64,000 bases of DNA. It comes from Taudactylus pleione (taxonomy: Eukaryota > Chordata > Amphibia > Anura > Myobatrachidae). The notes beneath the pieces are model-generated. The model had not been told where the DNA came from. It saw only the letters and a program-made list of their open reading frames with translations, and searched no databases. The position numbers and the translations under genes are program-made. Of this stretch, positions 25,101-37,190 are shown piece after piece (position 1 is the first letter of the stretch; each line of letters begins with the position of its first letter). The stretch spans positions 248,001 through 312,000 of the forward strand of contig JAUIMM010002560.1 of the NCBI GenBank assembly GCA_031769625.1, in the 5' to 3' direction.

Positions 25101-26848
25101 ACAAGAGGAGATATCACAAAGTATGCACTTTTGTTGTTTCCATTGGTTTCAATGCATTTTGGCATAAGACGAGCATTTGTTGTTTTCTCTTAAACGCAAC
25201 ATGGGAGAAAAACCATTTCACATCACATTTGTGGGTGTTGGTCTTAAACACAATCTGTGAAATTTTGAGCTGTCTGTGTTTGCTACAAGAGGAGATATCA
25301 CAAAGAATGCGCTTTTGTTGTTTCCATTGGTTTCAATGCATTTTGGCCTAAAACGAGCATTTGCTGTTTTCTCTTAAATGCAGCTTGGGAGAAAAACCAT
25401 TTCACATCACGTTTTTGTGGGTCTTTGTCTTCAACACACTCTGTGAAATTTTGAGCTGTCTGTGCTTGCTACAAGAGGAGATATCACAAAGTATGCACTT
25501 TTGTTGTTTCCATTGGTTTCAATGCATTTTGGCCTAAAACGAGCATTTGCTGTTTTCTATTAAATGCAGCATGGGAGAAAAACAATTTCACATCAGGTTT
25601 GTGGGTCTTGGTCTTCAACACATTCTGTGAAATTTTGAGCTGTCTGTGTTTGCTACAAGAGGAGATATCACAAAGTATGCGCATTTGTTGTTTCCATTGG
25701 TTTCAATGCATTTTGGCCTAAAATGAGCATTTGCTGTTTTCTCTTAAACGCAACATGGGAGAAAAACAATTTCACATCACATTTGTGGGTCTTGGTCTTC
25801 AACACAATCTGTGAAATTTTGAGCTGTCTGTGTTTGATACAAGAGGAGATATCGCGAAGTATGGGTTTTTGCTGTTCCATTGGTTTCAATGCATTTTGGC
25901 CTAAAACGAGCATTTGCTGTTTTCTCTTAAACACAACATGGGAGAAAAACCATTTCACATCACATTTGTGGGTCTTGGTCTTCAACACAATCTGTGAAAT
26001 TTTGAGCTGTCTGTGTTTGCTACAAGAGGAGATATCACAAAGAATGTGCTTTTGTTGTTTCCATTGGTTTCAATGCATTTTGGCCTAAGACGAGCATTTG
26101 CTGTTTTCTCTTAAATGCAGCTTGGGAGAAAAACCATTTCACATCACATTTGTGGGTCTTGGTCTTCAACACATTCTGTGAAATTTTGAGCTCTCTGTGC
26201 TTGCTACAAGAGGAGATATCACAAAGTATGCACTTTTGTTGTTTCCATTGGTTTCAATGCATTTTGGCCTAAGACGAGCATTTGCTGTTTTCTCTTAAAC
26301 GCAACATGGGAGAAAAACCATTTCACATCACATTTGTGGGTGTTGGTCTTAAACACAATCTGTGAAATTTTGAGCTGTCTGTGTTTGCTACAAGAGGAGA
26401 TATCACAAAGAATGCGCTTTTGTTGTTTCCATTGGTTTCAATGCATTTTGGCCTAAAACGAGCATTTGCTGTTTTCTCTTAAATGCAACATGGGAGAAAA
26501 AGCATTTCACATCACATTTGTGGGTCTTGGTCTTCAACACATTCTGTGAAATGTTGAGCTGTCTGTGTTTGCTACAAGAGGAGATATCGCAAAGAATGCG
26601 CTTTTGTTGTTTCCATTGGTTTCAATGCATTTTGGCCTAAAACGAGCATTTGCTGTTTTCTCTTAAATGCAACATGGGAGAAAAAGCATTTCACATCACA
26701 TTTGTGGGTCTTGGTCTTCAACACATTCTGTGAAATGTTGAGCTGTCTGTGTTTGCTACAAGAGGAGATATCGCAAAGAATGCGCTTTTGTTGTTTCCAT
26801 TGGTTTCAATGCATTTTGGCCTAAAACGAGCATTTGCTGTTTTCTCTT
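19118..26848 (+). repeat. 42-monomer tandem unit, copy 2 (7,731 bp)
   Basis: Follows copy 1 directly and matches it at an offset of 7,915 up to about 24,570, then at 7,731 to the end. The change is a loss of exactly one monomer within a g/h pair. A third copy begins at 26,849 but diverges by about 27,200, where ACGAGC and CTTATATGCAGC replace ATGAGC and CTTAAATGCAGC. Substitutions between copies are few and scattered, so the duplication is recent. Confidence 0.85.
24456..24639 (+). repeat. Chimeric g/h monomer at a one-monomer deletion
   Basis: The 5-prime part is class g (AAATGCAGCATGGGAG, CATCAGG, AAGTATGCGC). The 3-prime part is class h (CTTTTGTTG, GCATATTGG). In copy 1 the corresponding g (about 16,541) and h (about 16,725) are separate monomers. 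The exchange therefore fell in or near ATGCGC at about 24,570, which both classes share. Confidence 0.8.
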
Positions 26849-29450
26849 AAATGCAACTTTAGAGAAACACCATTTCACATCACATTTGTGGGTCTTGGTC
26901 TTCAACACATTCTGTGAAATTTTGAGCTGTCTGTGTTTGATACAAGAGAAGATAACGCGAAGTATGGGTTTTTGCTGTTTCCATTGGTTTCAATGCATTT
27001 TGGCCTAAAACGAGCATTTCCTGTTTTCTCTTAAACACAACATGGGAGAAAAACCATTTCACATCACATTTGTGGGTCTTGGTCTTCAACACAATCTGTG
27101 AAATTTTGAGCTGTCTGTGTTTGCTACAAGAGGAGATATCACAAAGAATGTGCTTTTGTTGTTTCCATTGGTTTCAATGCATTTTGGCCTAAAACGAGCA
27201 TTTGCTGTTTTCTCTTATATGCAGCTTGGGAGAAAAACCATTTCACATCACGTTTGTGGGTCTTTGTCTTCAACACACTCTGTGAAATTTTGAGCTGTCT
27301 GTGCTTGCTAAAAGAGGAGATATCACAAAGTATGCACTTTTGTTGTTTCCATTGGTTTCAAAGCATTTTGGCCTAAAACGAGCATTTGCTGTTTTCTCTT
27401 AAATGCAGCATGAGAGAAAAACAATTTCACATCAGGTTTGTGGGTCTTGGTCTTCAACACATTCTGTGAAATTTTGAGCTGTCTGTGTTTGCTACAACAG
27501 GAGATATCACAAAGTATGCGCATTTGTTGTTTCCATTGGTTTCAATGCATTTTGGCCTAAAACGAGCATTTGCTGTTTTCTCTTAAACGCAACATGGGAG
27601 AAAAACAATTTCACATCTCATTTGTGGGTCTTGGTCTTCAACACAATCTGTGAAATTTTGAGCTGTCTGTGCTTGCTACAAGATAAGATATCACAAAGAA
27701 TGCGCTTTTGTTGTTTCCATTGGTGTCAATGCATATTGGCCTAAAACGAGCATTTGCTGTTTTCTCTTAAATGCAACATTAGAGAAACACCATTTCACAT
27801 CACATTTGTGGGTCTTGGTCTTCAACACATTCTGTGAAATTTTGAGCTGTCTGTGTTTGATATAAGAGGAGATATCGCGAAGTATGGGTTTTTGCTGTTT
27901 CCATTGGTTTCAATGCATTTTGGCCTAAAACGAGCATTTGCTGTTTTCTCTTAAACACAACATGGGAGAAAAACCATTTCACATCACATTTGTGGGTCTT
28001 GGTCTTCAACACAATCTGTGAAATTTTGAGCTGTCTGTGTTTGCTACAAGAGGAGATATCACAAAGAATGTGCTTTTGTTGTTTCCATTGGTTTCAATGC
28101 ATTTTGGCCTAAGACGAGCATTTGCTGTTTTCTCTTAAATGCAGCTTGGGAGAAAAACCATTTCACATCACGTTTGTGGGTCTTGGTCTTCAACACATTC
28201 TGTGAAATTTTGAGCTGTCTGTGCTTGCTACAAGAGGAGATATCACAAAGTATGCACTTTTGTTGTTTCCATTGGTTTCAATGCATTTTGGCCTAAGACG
28301 AGCATTTGCTGTTTTCTCTTAAACGCAACATGGGAGAAAAACCATTTCACATCACATTTGTGGGTGTTGGTCTTAAACACAATCTGTGAAATTTTGAGCT
28401 GTCTGTGTTTGATACAAGAGGAGATATCACAAAAAATGCGTTTTTGTTGTTTCCATTGGTTTCAATGCATTTTGGCCTAAAACGAGCATTTGCTGTTTTC
28501 TCTTAAATGCAACATGGGAGAAAAAGCATTTCACATCACATTTGTGGGTCTTGGTCTTCAACACATTCTGTGAAATGTTGAGCTGTCTGTGTTTGCTACA
28601 AGAGGAGATATCGCAAAGAATGCGCTTTTGTTGTTTCCATTGGTTTCAATGCATTTAGGCCTAAAATGAGCATTTGCTGTTTTCTCTTAAATGCAACATT
28701 AGAGAAACATCATTTCACATCACATTTGTGGGTCTTGGTCTTCAACACATTCTGTGAAATGTTGAGCTGTCTGTGTTTGATACAAGAGAAGATATCGCGA
28801 AGTATGGGTTTTTGCTGTTTCCATTGGTTTCAATGCATTTTGGCCTAAAACGAGCATTTCCTGTTTTCTCTTAAACACAACATGGGAGAAAAACCATTTC
28901 ACATCACATTTGTGGGTCTTGGTCTTCAACACAATCTGTGAAATTTTGAGCTGTCTGTGTTTGCTACAAGAGGAGATATCACGTAGAATGTGCTTTTGTT
29001 GTTTCCATTGGTTTCAATGCATTTTGGCCTAAAACGAGCATTTGCTGTTTTCTCTTAAATGCAGCTTGGGAGAAAAACCATTTCACATCACGTTTTTGTG
29101 GGTCTTTGTCTTCAACACACTCTGTGAAATTTTGAGCTGTCTGTGCTTGCTACAAGAGGAGATATCACAAAGTATGCACTTTTGTTGTTTCCATTGGTTT
29201 CAATGCATTTTGGCCTAAAACGAGCATTTGCTGTTTTCTCTTAAATGCAGCATGGGAGAAAAACAATTTCACATCAGGTTTGTGGGTCTTGGTCTTCAAC
29301 ACATTCTGTGAAATTTTGAGCTGTCTGTGTTTGCTACAAGAGGAGATATCACAAAGTATGCGCATTTGTTGTTTCCATTGGTTTCAATGCATTTTGGCCT
29401 AAAATGAGCATTTGCTGTTTTCTCTTAAACGCAATATGGGAGAAAAACAA
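26849..29450 (+). repeat. Mixed segment between the 42-mer unit and the 4.6-kb duplication
   Basis: It opens with the e/a start of a third 7.9-kb copy and then switches near 27,200 to a block marked by CTTATATGCAGC (27,216), GCTAAAAGAGG, TTTCAAAGCATTTTGG, CAACAGGAG and CATCTCATTTG. That block recurs near 47,280, 54,450 and 61,080. Near 28,430 is an unusual c-like monomer with ATCACAAAAAATGCG. Around 28,655 is a d monomer with the AGGCCT palindrome. Confidence 0.75.
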
Positions 29451-32400
29451 TTTCACATCACATTTGTGGGTCTTGGTCTTCAACACAATCTGTGAAATTT
29501 TGAGCTGTCTGTGTTTGCTACAAGAGGAGATATCACAAAGAATGTGCTTTTGTTGTTTCCATTGGTTTCAATGCATTTTGGCCTAAGACGAGCATTTGCT
29601 GTTTTCTCTTAAATGCAGCTTGGGAGAAAAACCATTTCACATCACATTTGTGGGTCTTGGTCTTCAACACATTCTGTGAAATTTTGAGCTCTCTGTGCTT
29701 GCTACAAGAGGAGATATCACAAAGTATGCACTTTTGTTGTTTCCATTGGTTTCAATGCATTTTGGCCTAAGACGAGCATTTGCTGTTTTCTCTTAAACGC
29801 AACATGGGAGAAAAACCATTTCACATCACATTTGTGGGTGTTGGTCTTAAACACAATCTGTGAAATTTTGAGCTGTCTGTGTTTGCTACAAGAGGAGATA
29901 TCACAAAGAATGCGCTTTTGTTGTTTCCATTGGTTTCAATGCATTTTGGCCTAAAACGAGCATTTGCTGTTTTCTCTTAAATGCAACATGGGAGAAAAAG
30001 CATTTCACATCACATTTGTGGGTCTTGGTCTTCAACACATTCTGTGAAATTTTGAGCTGTCTGTGTTTGATACAAGAGGAGATATCGCGAAGTATGGGTT
30101 TTTGCTGTTTCCATTGGTTTCAATGCATTTTGGCCTAAAACGAGCATTTGCTGTTTTCTCTTAAACACAACATGGGAGAAAAACCATTTCACATCAGATT
30201 TGTGGGTATTGGTCTTCAACACAATCTGTGAAATTTTGAGCTGTCTGTGTTTGCTACAAGAGGAGATATCACAAAGAATGTGCTTTTGTTGTTTCCATTG
30301 GTTTCAATGCATTTTGGCCTAAGACGAGCATTTGCTGTTTTCTCTTAAATGCAGCTTGGGAGAAAAACCATTTCACATCACGTTTGTGGGTCTTGGTCTT
30401 CAACACATTCTGTGAAATTTTGAGCTGTCTGTGCTTGCTACAAGAGGAGATATCACAAAGTATGCACTTTTGTTGTTTCCATTGGTTTCAATGCATTTTG
30501 GCCTAAAACGAGCATTTGCTGTTTTCTCTTAAACGCAACATGGGAGAAAAACCATTTCACATCACTTTTGTGGGTGTTGGTCTTAAACACAATCTGTGAA
30601 ATTTTGAGCTGTCTGTGTTTGCTACAAGAGGAGATATCACAAAGAATGCGCTTTTGTTGTTTCCATTGCTTTCAATGCATTTTGGCCTAAAACGAGCATT
30701 TGCTGTTTTCTCTTAAATGCAACATGGGAGAAAAAGCATTTCACATCACATTTGTGGGTCTTGGTCTTCAACACATTCTGTGAAATGTTGAGCTGTCTGT
30801 GTTTGCTACAAGAGGAGATATCGCAAAGAATGCGCTTTTGTTGTTTCCATTGGTTTCAATGCATTTAGGCCTAAAATGAGCATTTGCTGTTTTCTCTTAA
30901 ATGCAACATTAGAGAAACACCATTTCACATCACATTTGTGGGTCTTGGTCTTCAACACATTCTGTGAAATTTTGAGCTGTCTGTGTTTGATACAAGAGAA
31001 GATATCGCGAAGTATGGGTTTTTGCTGTTTCCATTGGTTTCAATGCATTTTGGCCTAAAACGAGCATTTGCTGTTTTCTCTTAAACACAACATGGGAGAA
31101 AACCATTTCACATCACATTTGTGGGTCTTGGTCTTCAACACAATCTGTGAAATTTTGAGCTGTCTGTGTTTGCTACAAGAGGAGATATCACAAAGAATGT
31201 GCTTTTGTTGTTTCCATTGGTTTCAATGCATTTTGGCCTAAAACGAGCATTTGCTGTTTTCTCTTAAATGCAGCTTGGGAGAAAAACCATTTCACATCAC
31301 GTTTTTGTGGGTCTTTGTCTTCAACACACTCTGTGAAATTTTGAGCTGTCTGTGCTTGCTACAAGAGGAGATATCACAAAGTATGCACTTTGTTGTTTCC
31401 ATTGGTTTCAATGCATTTGGCCTAAAACGAGCATTTGCTGTTTTCTCTTAAATGCAGCATGGGAGAAAATCAATTTCACATCAGGTTTGTGGGTCTTGGT
31501 CTTCAACACATTCTGTGAAATTTTGAGCTGTCTGTGTTTGCTACAAGAGGAGATATCACAAAGTAAGCGCATTTGTTGTTTCCATTGGTTTCAATGCATT
31601 TTGGCCTAAAATGAGCATTTGCTGTTTTCTCTTAAACGCAACATGGGAGAAAAACAATTTCACATCACACTTTGTGGGTCTTGGTCTTCAACACAATCTG
31701 TGAAATTTTTAGCTGTCTGTGCTTGCTACAAGATTAGATATCACAAAGAATGCGCTTTTGTTGTTTCCATTGGTTTCAATGCATATTGGCCTAAAACGAG
31801 CATTTGCTGTTTTCTCTTAAATGCAACATTAGAGAAAAACCATTTCACATCACATTTGTGGGTCTTGGTCTTCAACACATTCTGTGAAATTTTGAGCTGT
31901 CTGTGTTTTGATACAAGAGGAGATATCGCGAAGTATGGATTTTTGCTGTTCCATTGGTTTCAATGCATTTTGGCCTAAAACGAGCATTTGCTGTTTTCTC
32001 TTAAACACAACATGGAGAAAAACCATTTCACATCACATTTGTGGGTCTTGGTCTTCAACACAATCTGTGAAATTTTGAGCTGTCTGTGTTTGCTACAAGA
32101 GGAGATATCACAAAGAATGTGCTTTTGTTGTTTCCATTGGTTTCAATGCATTTTGGCCTAAGACGAGCATTTGCTGTTTTCTCTTAAATGCAGCTTGGGA
32201 GAAAAACCATTTCACATCACATTTGTGGGTCTTGGTCTTCAACACATTCTGTGAAATTTTGAGCTCTCTGTGCTTGCTACAAGAGGAGATATCACAAAGT
32301 ATGCACTTTTGTTGTTTCATTGGTTTCAATGCATTTTGGCCTAAGACGAGCATTTGCTGTTTTCTCTTAAACGCAACATGGAGAAAAACCATTTCACATC

Positions 32401-32590
32401 ACATTTGTGGGTGTTGGTCTTAAACACAATCTGTGAAATTTTGAGCTGTCTGTGTTTGCTACAAGAGGAGATATCACAAAGAATGCGCTTTTGTTGTTTC
32501 CATTGGTTTCAATGCATTTTGGCCTAAAACGAGCATTTGCTGTTTTCTCTTAAATGCAACATGGGAGAAAAAGCATTTCACATCACATTT
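29450..32590 (+). repeat. 17-monomer block repeated at 4.6 kb, copy 1
   Basis: Matches 34,050-37,190 at an offset of 4,600-4,601 (25 monomers). The order of classes, f-prime near 31,301 and e-prime near 31,945 are all conserved. From 31,090 onward this copy carries many one-base indels not present in copy 2. At 31,064 it reads CATTTGCTG where copy 2 reads CATTTCCTG. Confidence 0.75.
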
Positions 32591-33975
32591 GTGGGTGTTG
32601 GTCTTAAACACAAATCTGTGAAATTTTGAGCTGTCTGTGTTTGCTACAAGAGGAGATATCACAAAAAATGCGTTTTTGTTGTTTCCATTGGTTTCAATGC
32701 ATTTTGGCCTAAAACGAGCATTTGCTGTTTTCTCTTAAATGCAACATGGGAGAAAAAGCATTTCACATCACATTTGTGGGGTCTTGGTCTTCAACACATT
32801 CTGTGAAAATGTTGAGCTGTCTGTGTTTGCTACAAGAGGAGATATCGCAAAGAATGCGCTTTTGTTGTTTCCATTGGTTTCATGCATTTAGCCTAAAATG
32901 AGCATTTGCTGTTTTCTCTTAAATGCAAGATTAGAGAAACACCATTTCACATCACATTTGTGGGTCTTGGTCTTCAACACATTCTGTGAAATTTAGAGCT
33001 GTCTGTGTTTGATACAAGAGAAGATATCGCGAAGTATGGGTTTTTGCTGTTTCCATTGGTTTCAATGCATTTTGGCCTAAAACGAGCATTTCCTGTTTTC
33101 TCTTAAACACAACATGGGAGAAAAACCATTTCACATCACATTTGTGGGTCTTGGTCTTCAACACAATCTGTGAAATTTTGAGCTGTCTGTGTTTGCTACA
33201 AGAGGAGATATCACAAAGAATGTGCTTTTGTTGTTTTCCATTGGTTTCAATGCATTTTGGCCTAAAACGAGCATTTGCTGTTTTCTCTTAAAATGCAGCT
33301 TGGGAGAAAAACCCATTTCACATCACGTTTTTGTGGGTCTTTGTCTTCAACACACTCTGTGAAATTTTGAGCTGTCTGTGCTTGCTACAAGAGGAGATAT
33401 CACAAAGTATGCACTTTTGTTGTTTCCATTGGTTTCAATGCATTTTGGCCTAAAACGAGCATTTGCTGTTTTCTCTTAAATGCAGCATGGGAGAAAAACA
33501 ATTTCACATCAGGTTTGTGGGTCTTGGTCTTCAACACATTCTGTGAAATTTTGAGCTGTCTGTGTTTGCTACAAGAGGAGATATCACAAAGTATGCGCAT
33601 TTGTTGTTTGCATTGGTTTCAATGCATTTTGGCCTAAAATGAGCATTTGCTGTTTTCTCTTAAACGCAACATGGGAGAAAAACAATTTCACATCACATTT
33701 GTGGGTCTTGGTCTTCAACACAATCTGTGAAATTTTGAGCTGTCTGTGCTTGCTACAAGATTAGATATCACAAAGAATGCGCTTTTGTTTTTTTCCATTG
33801 GTTTCAATGCATATTGGCCTAAAACGAGCATTTGCTGTTTTCTCTAAATGCAACATTAGAGAAAAACCATTCACATCACATTTGTGGGTCTTGGTCTTCA
33901 ACACATTCTGTGAAATTTTGAGCTGTCTGTGTTTGATACAAGAGGAGATATCGCGAAGTATGGATTTTGCTGTTC
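31090..33975 (+). other. Cluster of single-base indels, suspected low-quality consensus
   Basis: Roughly twenty one-base length changes, mostly in homopolymer or dinucleotide runs, lie in under 3 kb. Examples are GCACTTTG for GCACTTTTG (31,388), GCATTTGG (31,415), TGTGTTTTGATAC (31,907), ACATGGAG twice (32,012 and 32,379), TTGTTTCATTGG (32,311), CACAAATCTG (32,611), GTGGGGTC (32,778), GAAAATGTTG (32,807), TTTCATGCATTTAGCC (32,880), GTTTTCCATT (33,235), TTAAAATGCAG (33,290), AAACCCATTTC (33,310), TCTCTAAATG (33,845), CCATTCACATC (33,869) and GGATTTTGC (33,965). The near-identical copy at 34-37 kb lacks almost all of them. Confidence 0.75.
32640..33650 (+). repeat. Block repeated from 28.4-29.4 kb
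   Basis: ATCACAAAAAATGCG at 32,659, the AGGCCT-type d monomer end (here AGCCT) near 32,887, e with GAGAAG, a, f-prime and g follow in the same order as 28,420-29,400, at an offset of 4,231-4,235. The drift in offset comes from the one-base indels. The match ends in the next h monomer, which has AGATTAGA here but AGAGGAG at 29,520. Confidence 0.7.
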
Positions 33976-34049
33976 CATTGGTTTCAATGCATTTTGGCCT
34001 AAAACGAGCATTTGCTGTTTTCTCTTAAACACAACATGGGAGAAAAACC

Positions 34050-37000
34050 ATTTCACATCACATTTGTGGGTCTTGGTCTTCAACACAATCTGTGAAATTT
34101 TGAGCTGTCTGTGTTTGCTACAAGAGGAGATATCACAAAGAATGTGCTTTTGTTGTTTCCATTGGTTTCAATGCATTTTGGCCTAAGACGAGCATTTGCT
34201 GTTTTCTCTTAAATGCAGCTTGGGAGAAAAACCATTTCACATCACATTTGTGGGTCTTGGTCTTCAACACATTCTGTGAAATTTTGAGCTCTCTGTGCTT
34301 GCTACAAGAGGAGATATCACAAAGTATGCACTTTTGTTGTTTCCATTGGTTTCAATGCATTTTGGCCTAAGACGAGCATTTGCTGTTTTCTCTTAAACGC
34401 AACATGGGAGAAAAACCATTTCACATCACATTTGTGGGTGTTGGTCTTAAACACAATCTGTGAAATTTTGAGCTGTCTGTGTTTGCTACAAGAGGAGATA
34501 TCACAAAGAATGCGCTTTTGTTGTTTCCATTGGTTTCAATGCATTTTGGCCTAAAACGAGCATTTGCTGTTTTCTCTTAAATGCAACATGGGAGAAAAAG
34601 CATTTCACATCACATTTGTGGGTCTTGGTCTTCAACACATTCTGTGAAATTTTGAGCTGTCTGTGTTTGATACAAGAGGAGATATCGCGAAGTATGGGTT
34701 TTTGCTGTTTCCATTGGTTTCAATGCATTTTGGCCTAAAACGAGCATTTGCTGTTTTCTCTTAAACACAACATGGGAGAAAAACCATTTCACATCAGATT
34801 TGTGGGTATTGGTCTTCAACACAATCTGTGAAATTTTGAGCTGTCTGTGTTTGCTACAAGAGGAGATATCACAAAGAATGTGCTTTTGTTGTTTCCATTG
34901 GTTTCAATGCATTTTGGCCTAAGACGAGCATTTGCTGTTTTCTCTTAAATGCAGCTTGGGAGAAAAACCATTTCACATCACGTTTGTGGGTCTTGGTCTT
35001 CAACACATTCTGTGAAATTTTGAGCTGTCTGTGCTTGCTACAAGAGGAGATATCACAAAGTATGCACTTTTGTTGTTTCCATTGGTTTCAATGCATTTTG
35101 GCCTAAAACGAGCATTTGCTGTTTTCTCTTAAACGCAACATGGGAGAAAAACCATTTCACATCACTTTTGTGGGTGTTGGTCTTAAACACAATCTGTGAA
35201 ATTTTGAGCTGTCTGTGTTTGCTACAAGAGGAGATATCACAAAGAATGCGCTTTTGTTGTTTCCATTGCTTTCAATGCATTTTGGCCTAAAACGAGCATT
35301 TGCTGTTTTCTCTTAAATGCAACATGGGAGAAAAAGCATTTCACATCACATTTGTGGGTCTTGGTCTTCAACACATTCTGTGAAATGTTGAGCTGTCTGT
35401 GTTTGCTACAAGAGGAGATATCGCAAAGAATGCACTTTTGTTGTTTCCATTGGTTTCAATGCATTTAGGCCTAAAATGAGCATTTGCTGTTTTCTCTTAA
35501 ATGCAACATTAGAGAAACACCATTTCACATCACATTTGTGGGTCTTGGTCTTCAACACATTCTGTGAAATTTTGAGCTGTCTGTGTTTGATACAAGAGAA
35601 GATATCGCGAAGTATGGGTTTTTGCTGTTTCCATTGGTTTCAATGCATTTTGGCATAAAACGAGCATTTCCTGTTTTCTCTTAAACACAACATGGGAGAA
35701 AAACCATTTCACATCACATTTGTGGGTCTTGGTCTTCAACACAATCTGTGAAATTTTGAGCTGTCTGTGTTTGCTACAAGAGGAGATATCACAAAGAATG
35801 TGCTTTTGTTGTTTCCATTGGTTTCAATGCATTTTGGCCTAAAACGAGCATTTGCTGTTTTCTCTTAAATGCAGCTTGGGAGAAAAACCATTTCACATCA
35901 CGTTTTTGTGGGTCTTTGTCTTCAACACACTCTGTGAAATTTTGAGCTGTCTGTGCTTGCTACAAGAGGAGATATCACAAAGTATGCACTTTTGTTGTTT
36001 CCATTGGTTTCAATGCATTTTGGCCTAAAACGAGCATTTGCTGTTTTCTCTTAAATGCAGCATGGGAGAAAAACAATTTCACATCAGGTTTGTGGGTCTT
36101 GGTCTTCAACACATTCTGTGAAATTTTGAGCTGTCTGTGTTTGCTACAAGAGGAGATATCACAAAGTAAGCGCATTTGTTGTTTCCATTGGTTTCAATGC
36201 ATTTTGGCCTAAAATGAGCATTTGCTGTTTTCTCTTAAACGCAACATGGGAAAAAACAATTTCACATCACATTTGTGGGTCTTGGTCTTCAACACAATCT
36301 GTGAAATTTTGAGCTGTCTGTGCTTGCTACAAGATTAGATATCACAAAGAATGCGCTTTTGTTGTTTCCATTGGTTTCAATGCATATTGGCCTAAAACGA
36401 GCATTTGCTGTTTTCTCTTAAATGCAACATTAGAGAAAAACCATTTCACATCACATTTGTGGGTCTTGGTCTTCAACACATTCTGTGAAATTTTGAGCTG
36501 TCTGTGTTTGATACAAGAGGAGATATCGCGAAGTATGGATTTTTGCTGTTCCATTGGTTTCAATGCATTTTGGCCTAAAACGAGCATTTGCTGTTTTCTC
36601 TTAAACACAACATGGGAGAAAAACCATTTCACATCACATTTGTGGGTCTTGGTCTTCAACACAATCTGTGAAATTTTGAGCTGTCTGTGTTTGCTACAAG
36701 AGGAGATATCACAAAGAATGTGCTTTTGTTGTTTCCATTGGTTTCAATGCATTTTGGCCTAAGACGAGCATTTGCTGTTTTCTCTTAAATGCAGCTTGGG
36801 AGAAAAACCATTTCACATCACATTTGTGGGTCTTGGTCTTCAACACATTCTGTGAAATTTTGAGCTCTCTGTGCTTGCTACAAGAGGAGATATCACAAAG
36901 TATGCACTTTTGTTGTTTCCATTGGTTTCAATGCATTTTTTTGCCTAAGACGAGCATTTGCTGTTTTCTCTTAAACGCAACATGTGAGAAAAACCATTTC

Positions 37001-37190
37001 ACATCACATTTGTGGGTGTTGGTCTTAAACACAATCTGTGAAATTTTGAGCTGTCTGTGTTTGCTACAAGAGGAGATATCACAAAGAATGCGCTTTTGTT
37101 GTTTCCATTGGTTTCAATGCATTTTGGCCTAAAACGAGCATTTGCTGTTTTCTCTTAAATGCAACATGGGAGAAAAAGCATTTCACATCA
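34050..37190 (+). repeat. 17-monomer block repeated at 4.6 kb, copy 2
   Basis: Cleaner partner of 29,450-32,590. It still has two local oddities: a lost G in ATGGGAAAAAACAATTT near 36,248, and a run of seven T in place of four at about 36,935-36,942 (GCATTTTTTTGCC for GCATTTTGGCC), followed by ATGTGAG near 36,983. Confidence 0.75.

Noticed and set aside
31251..31978. Unusual overlapping open frames of 66-119 codons in the indel-rich patch
   Set aside because: They arise from the one-base indels listed for this patch, which shift frames between neighbouring repeat readings. They are probably consensus errors.
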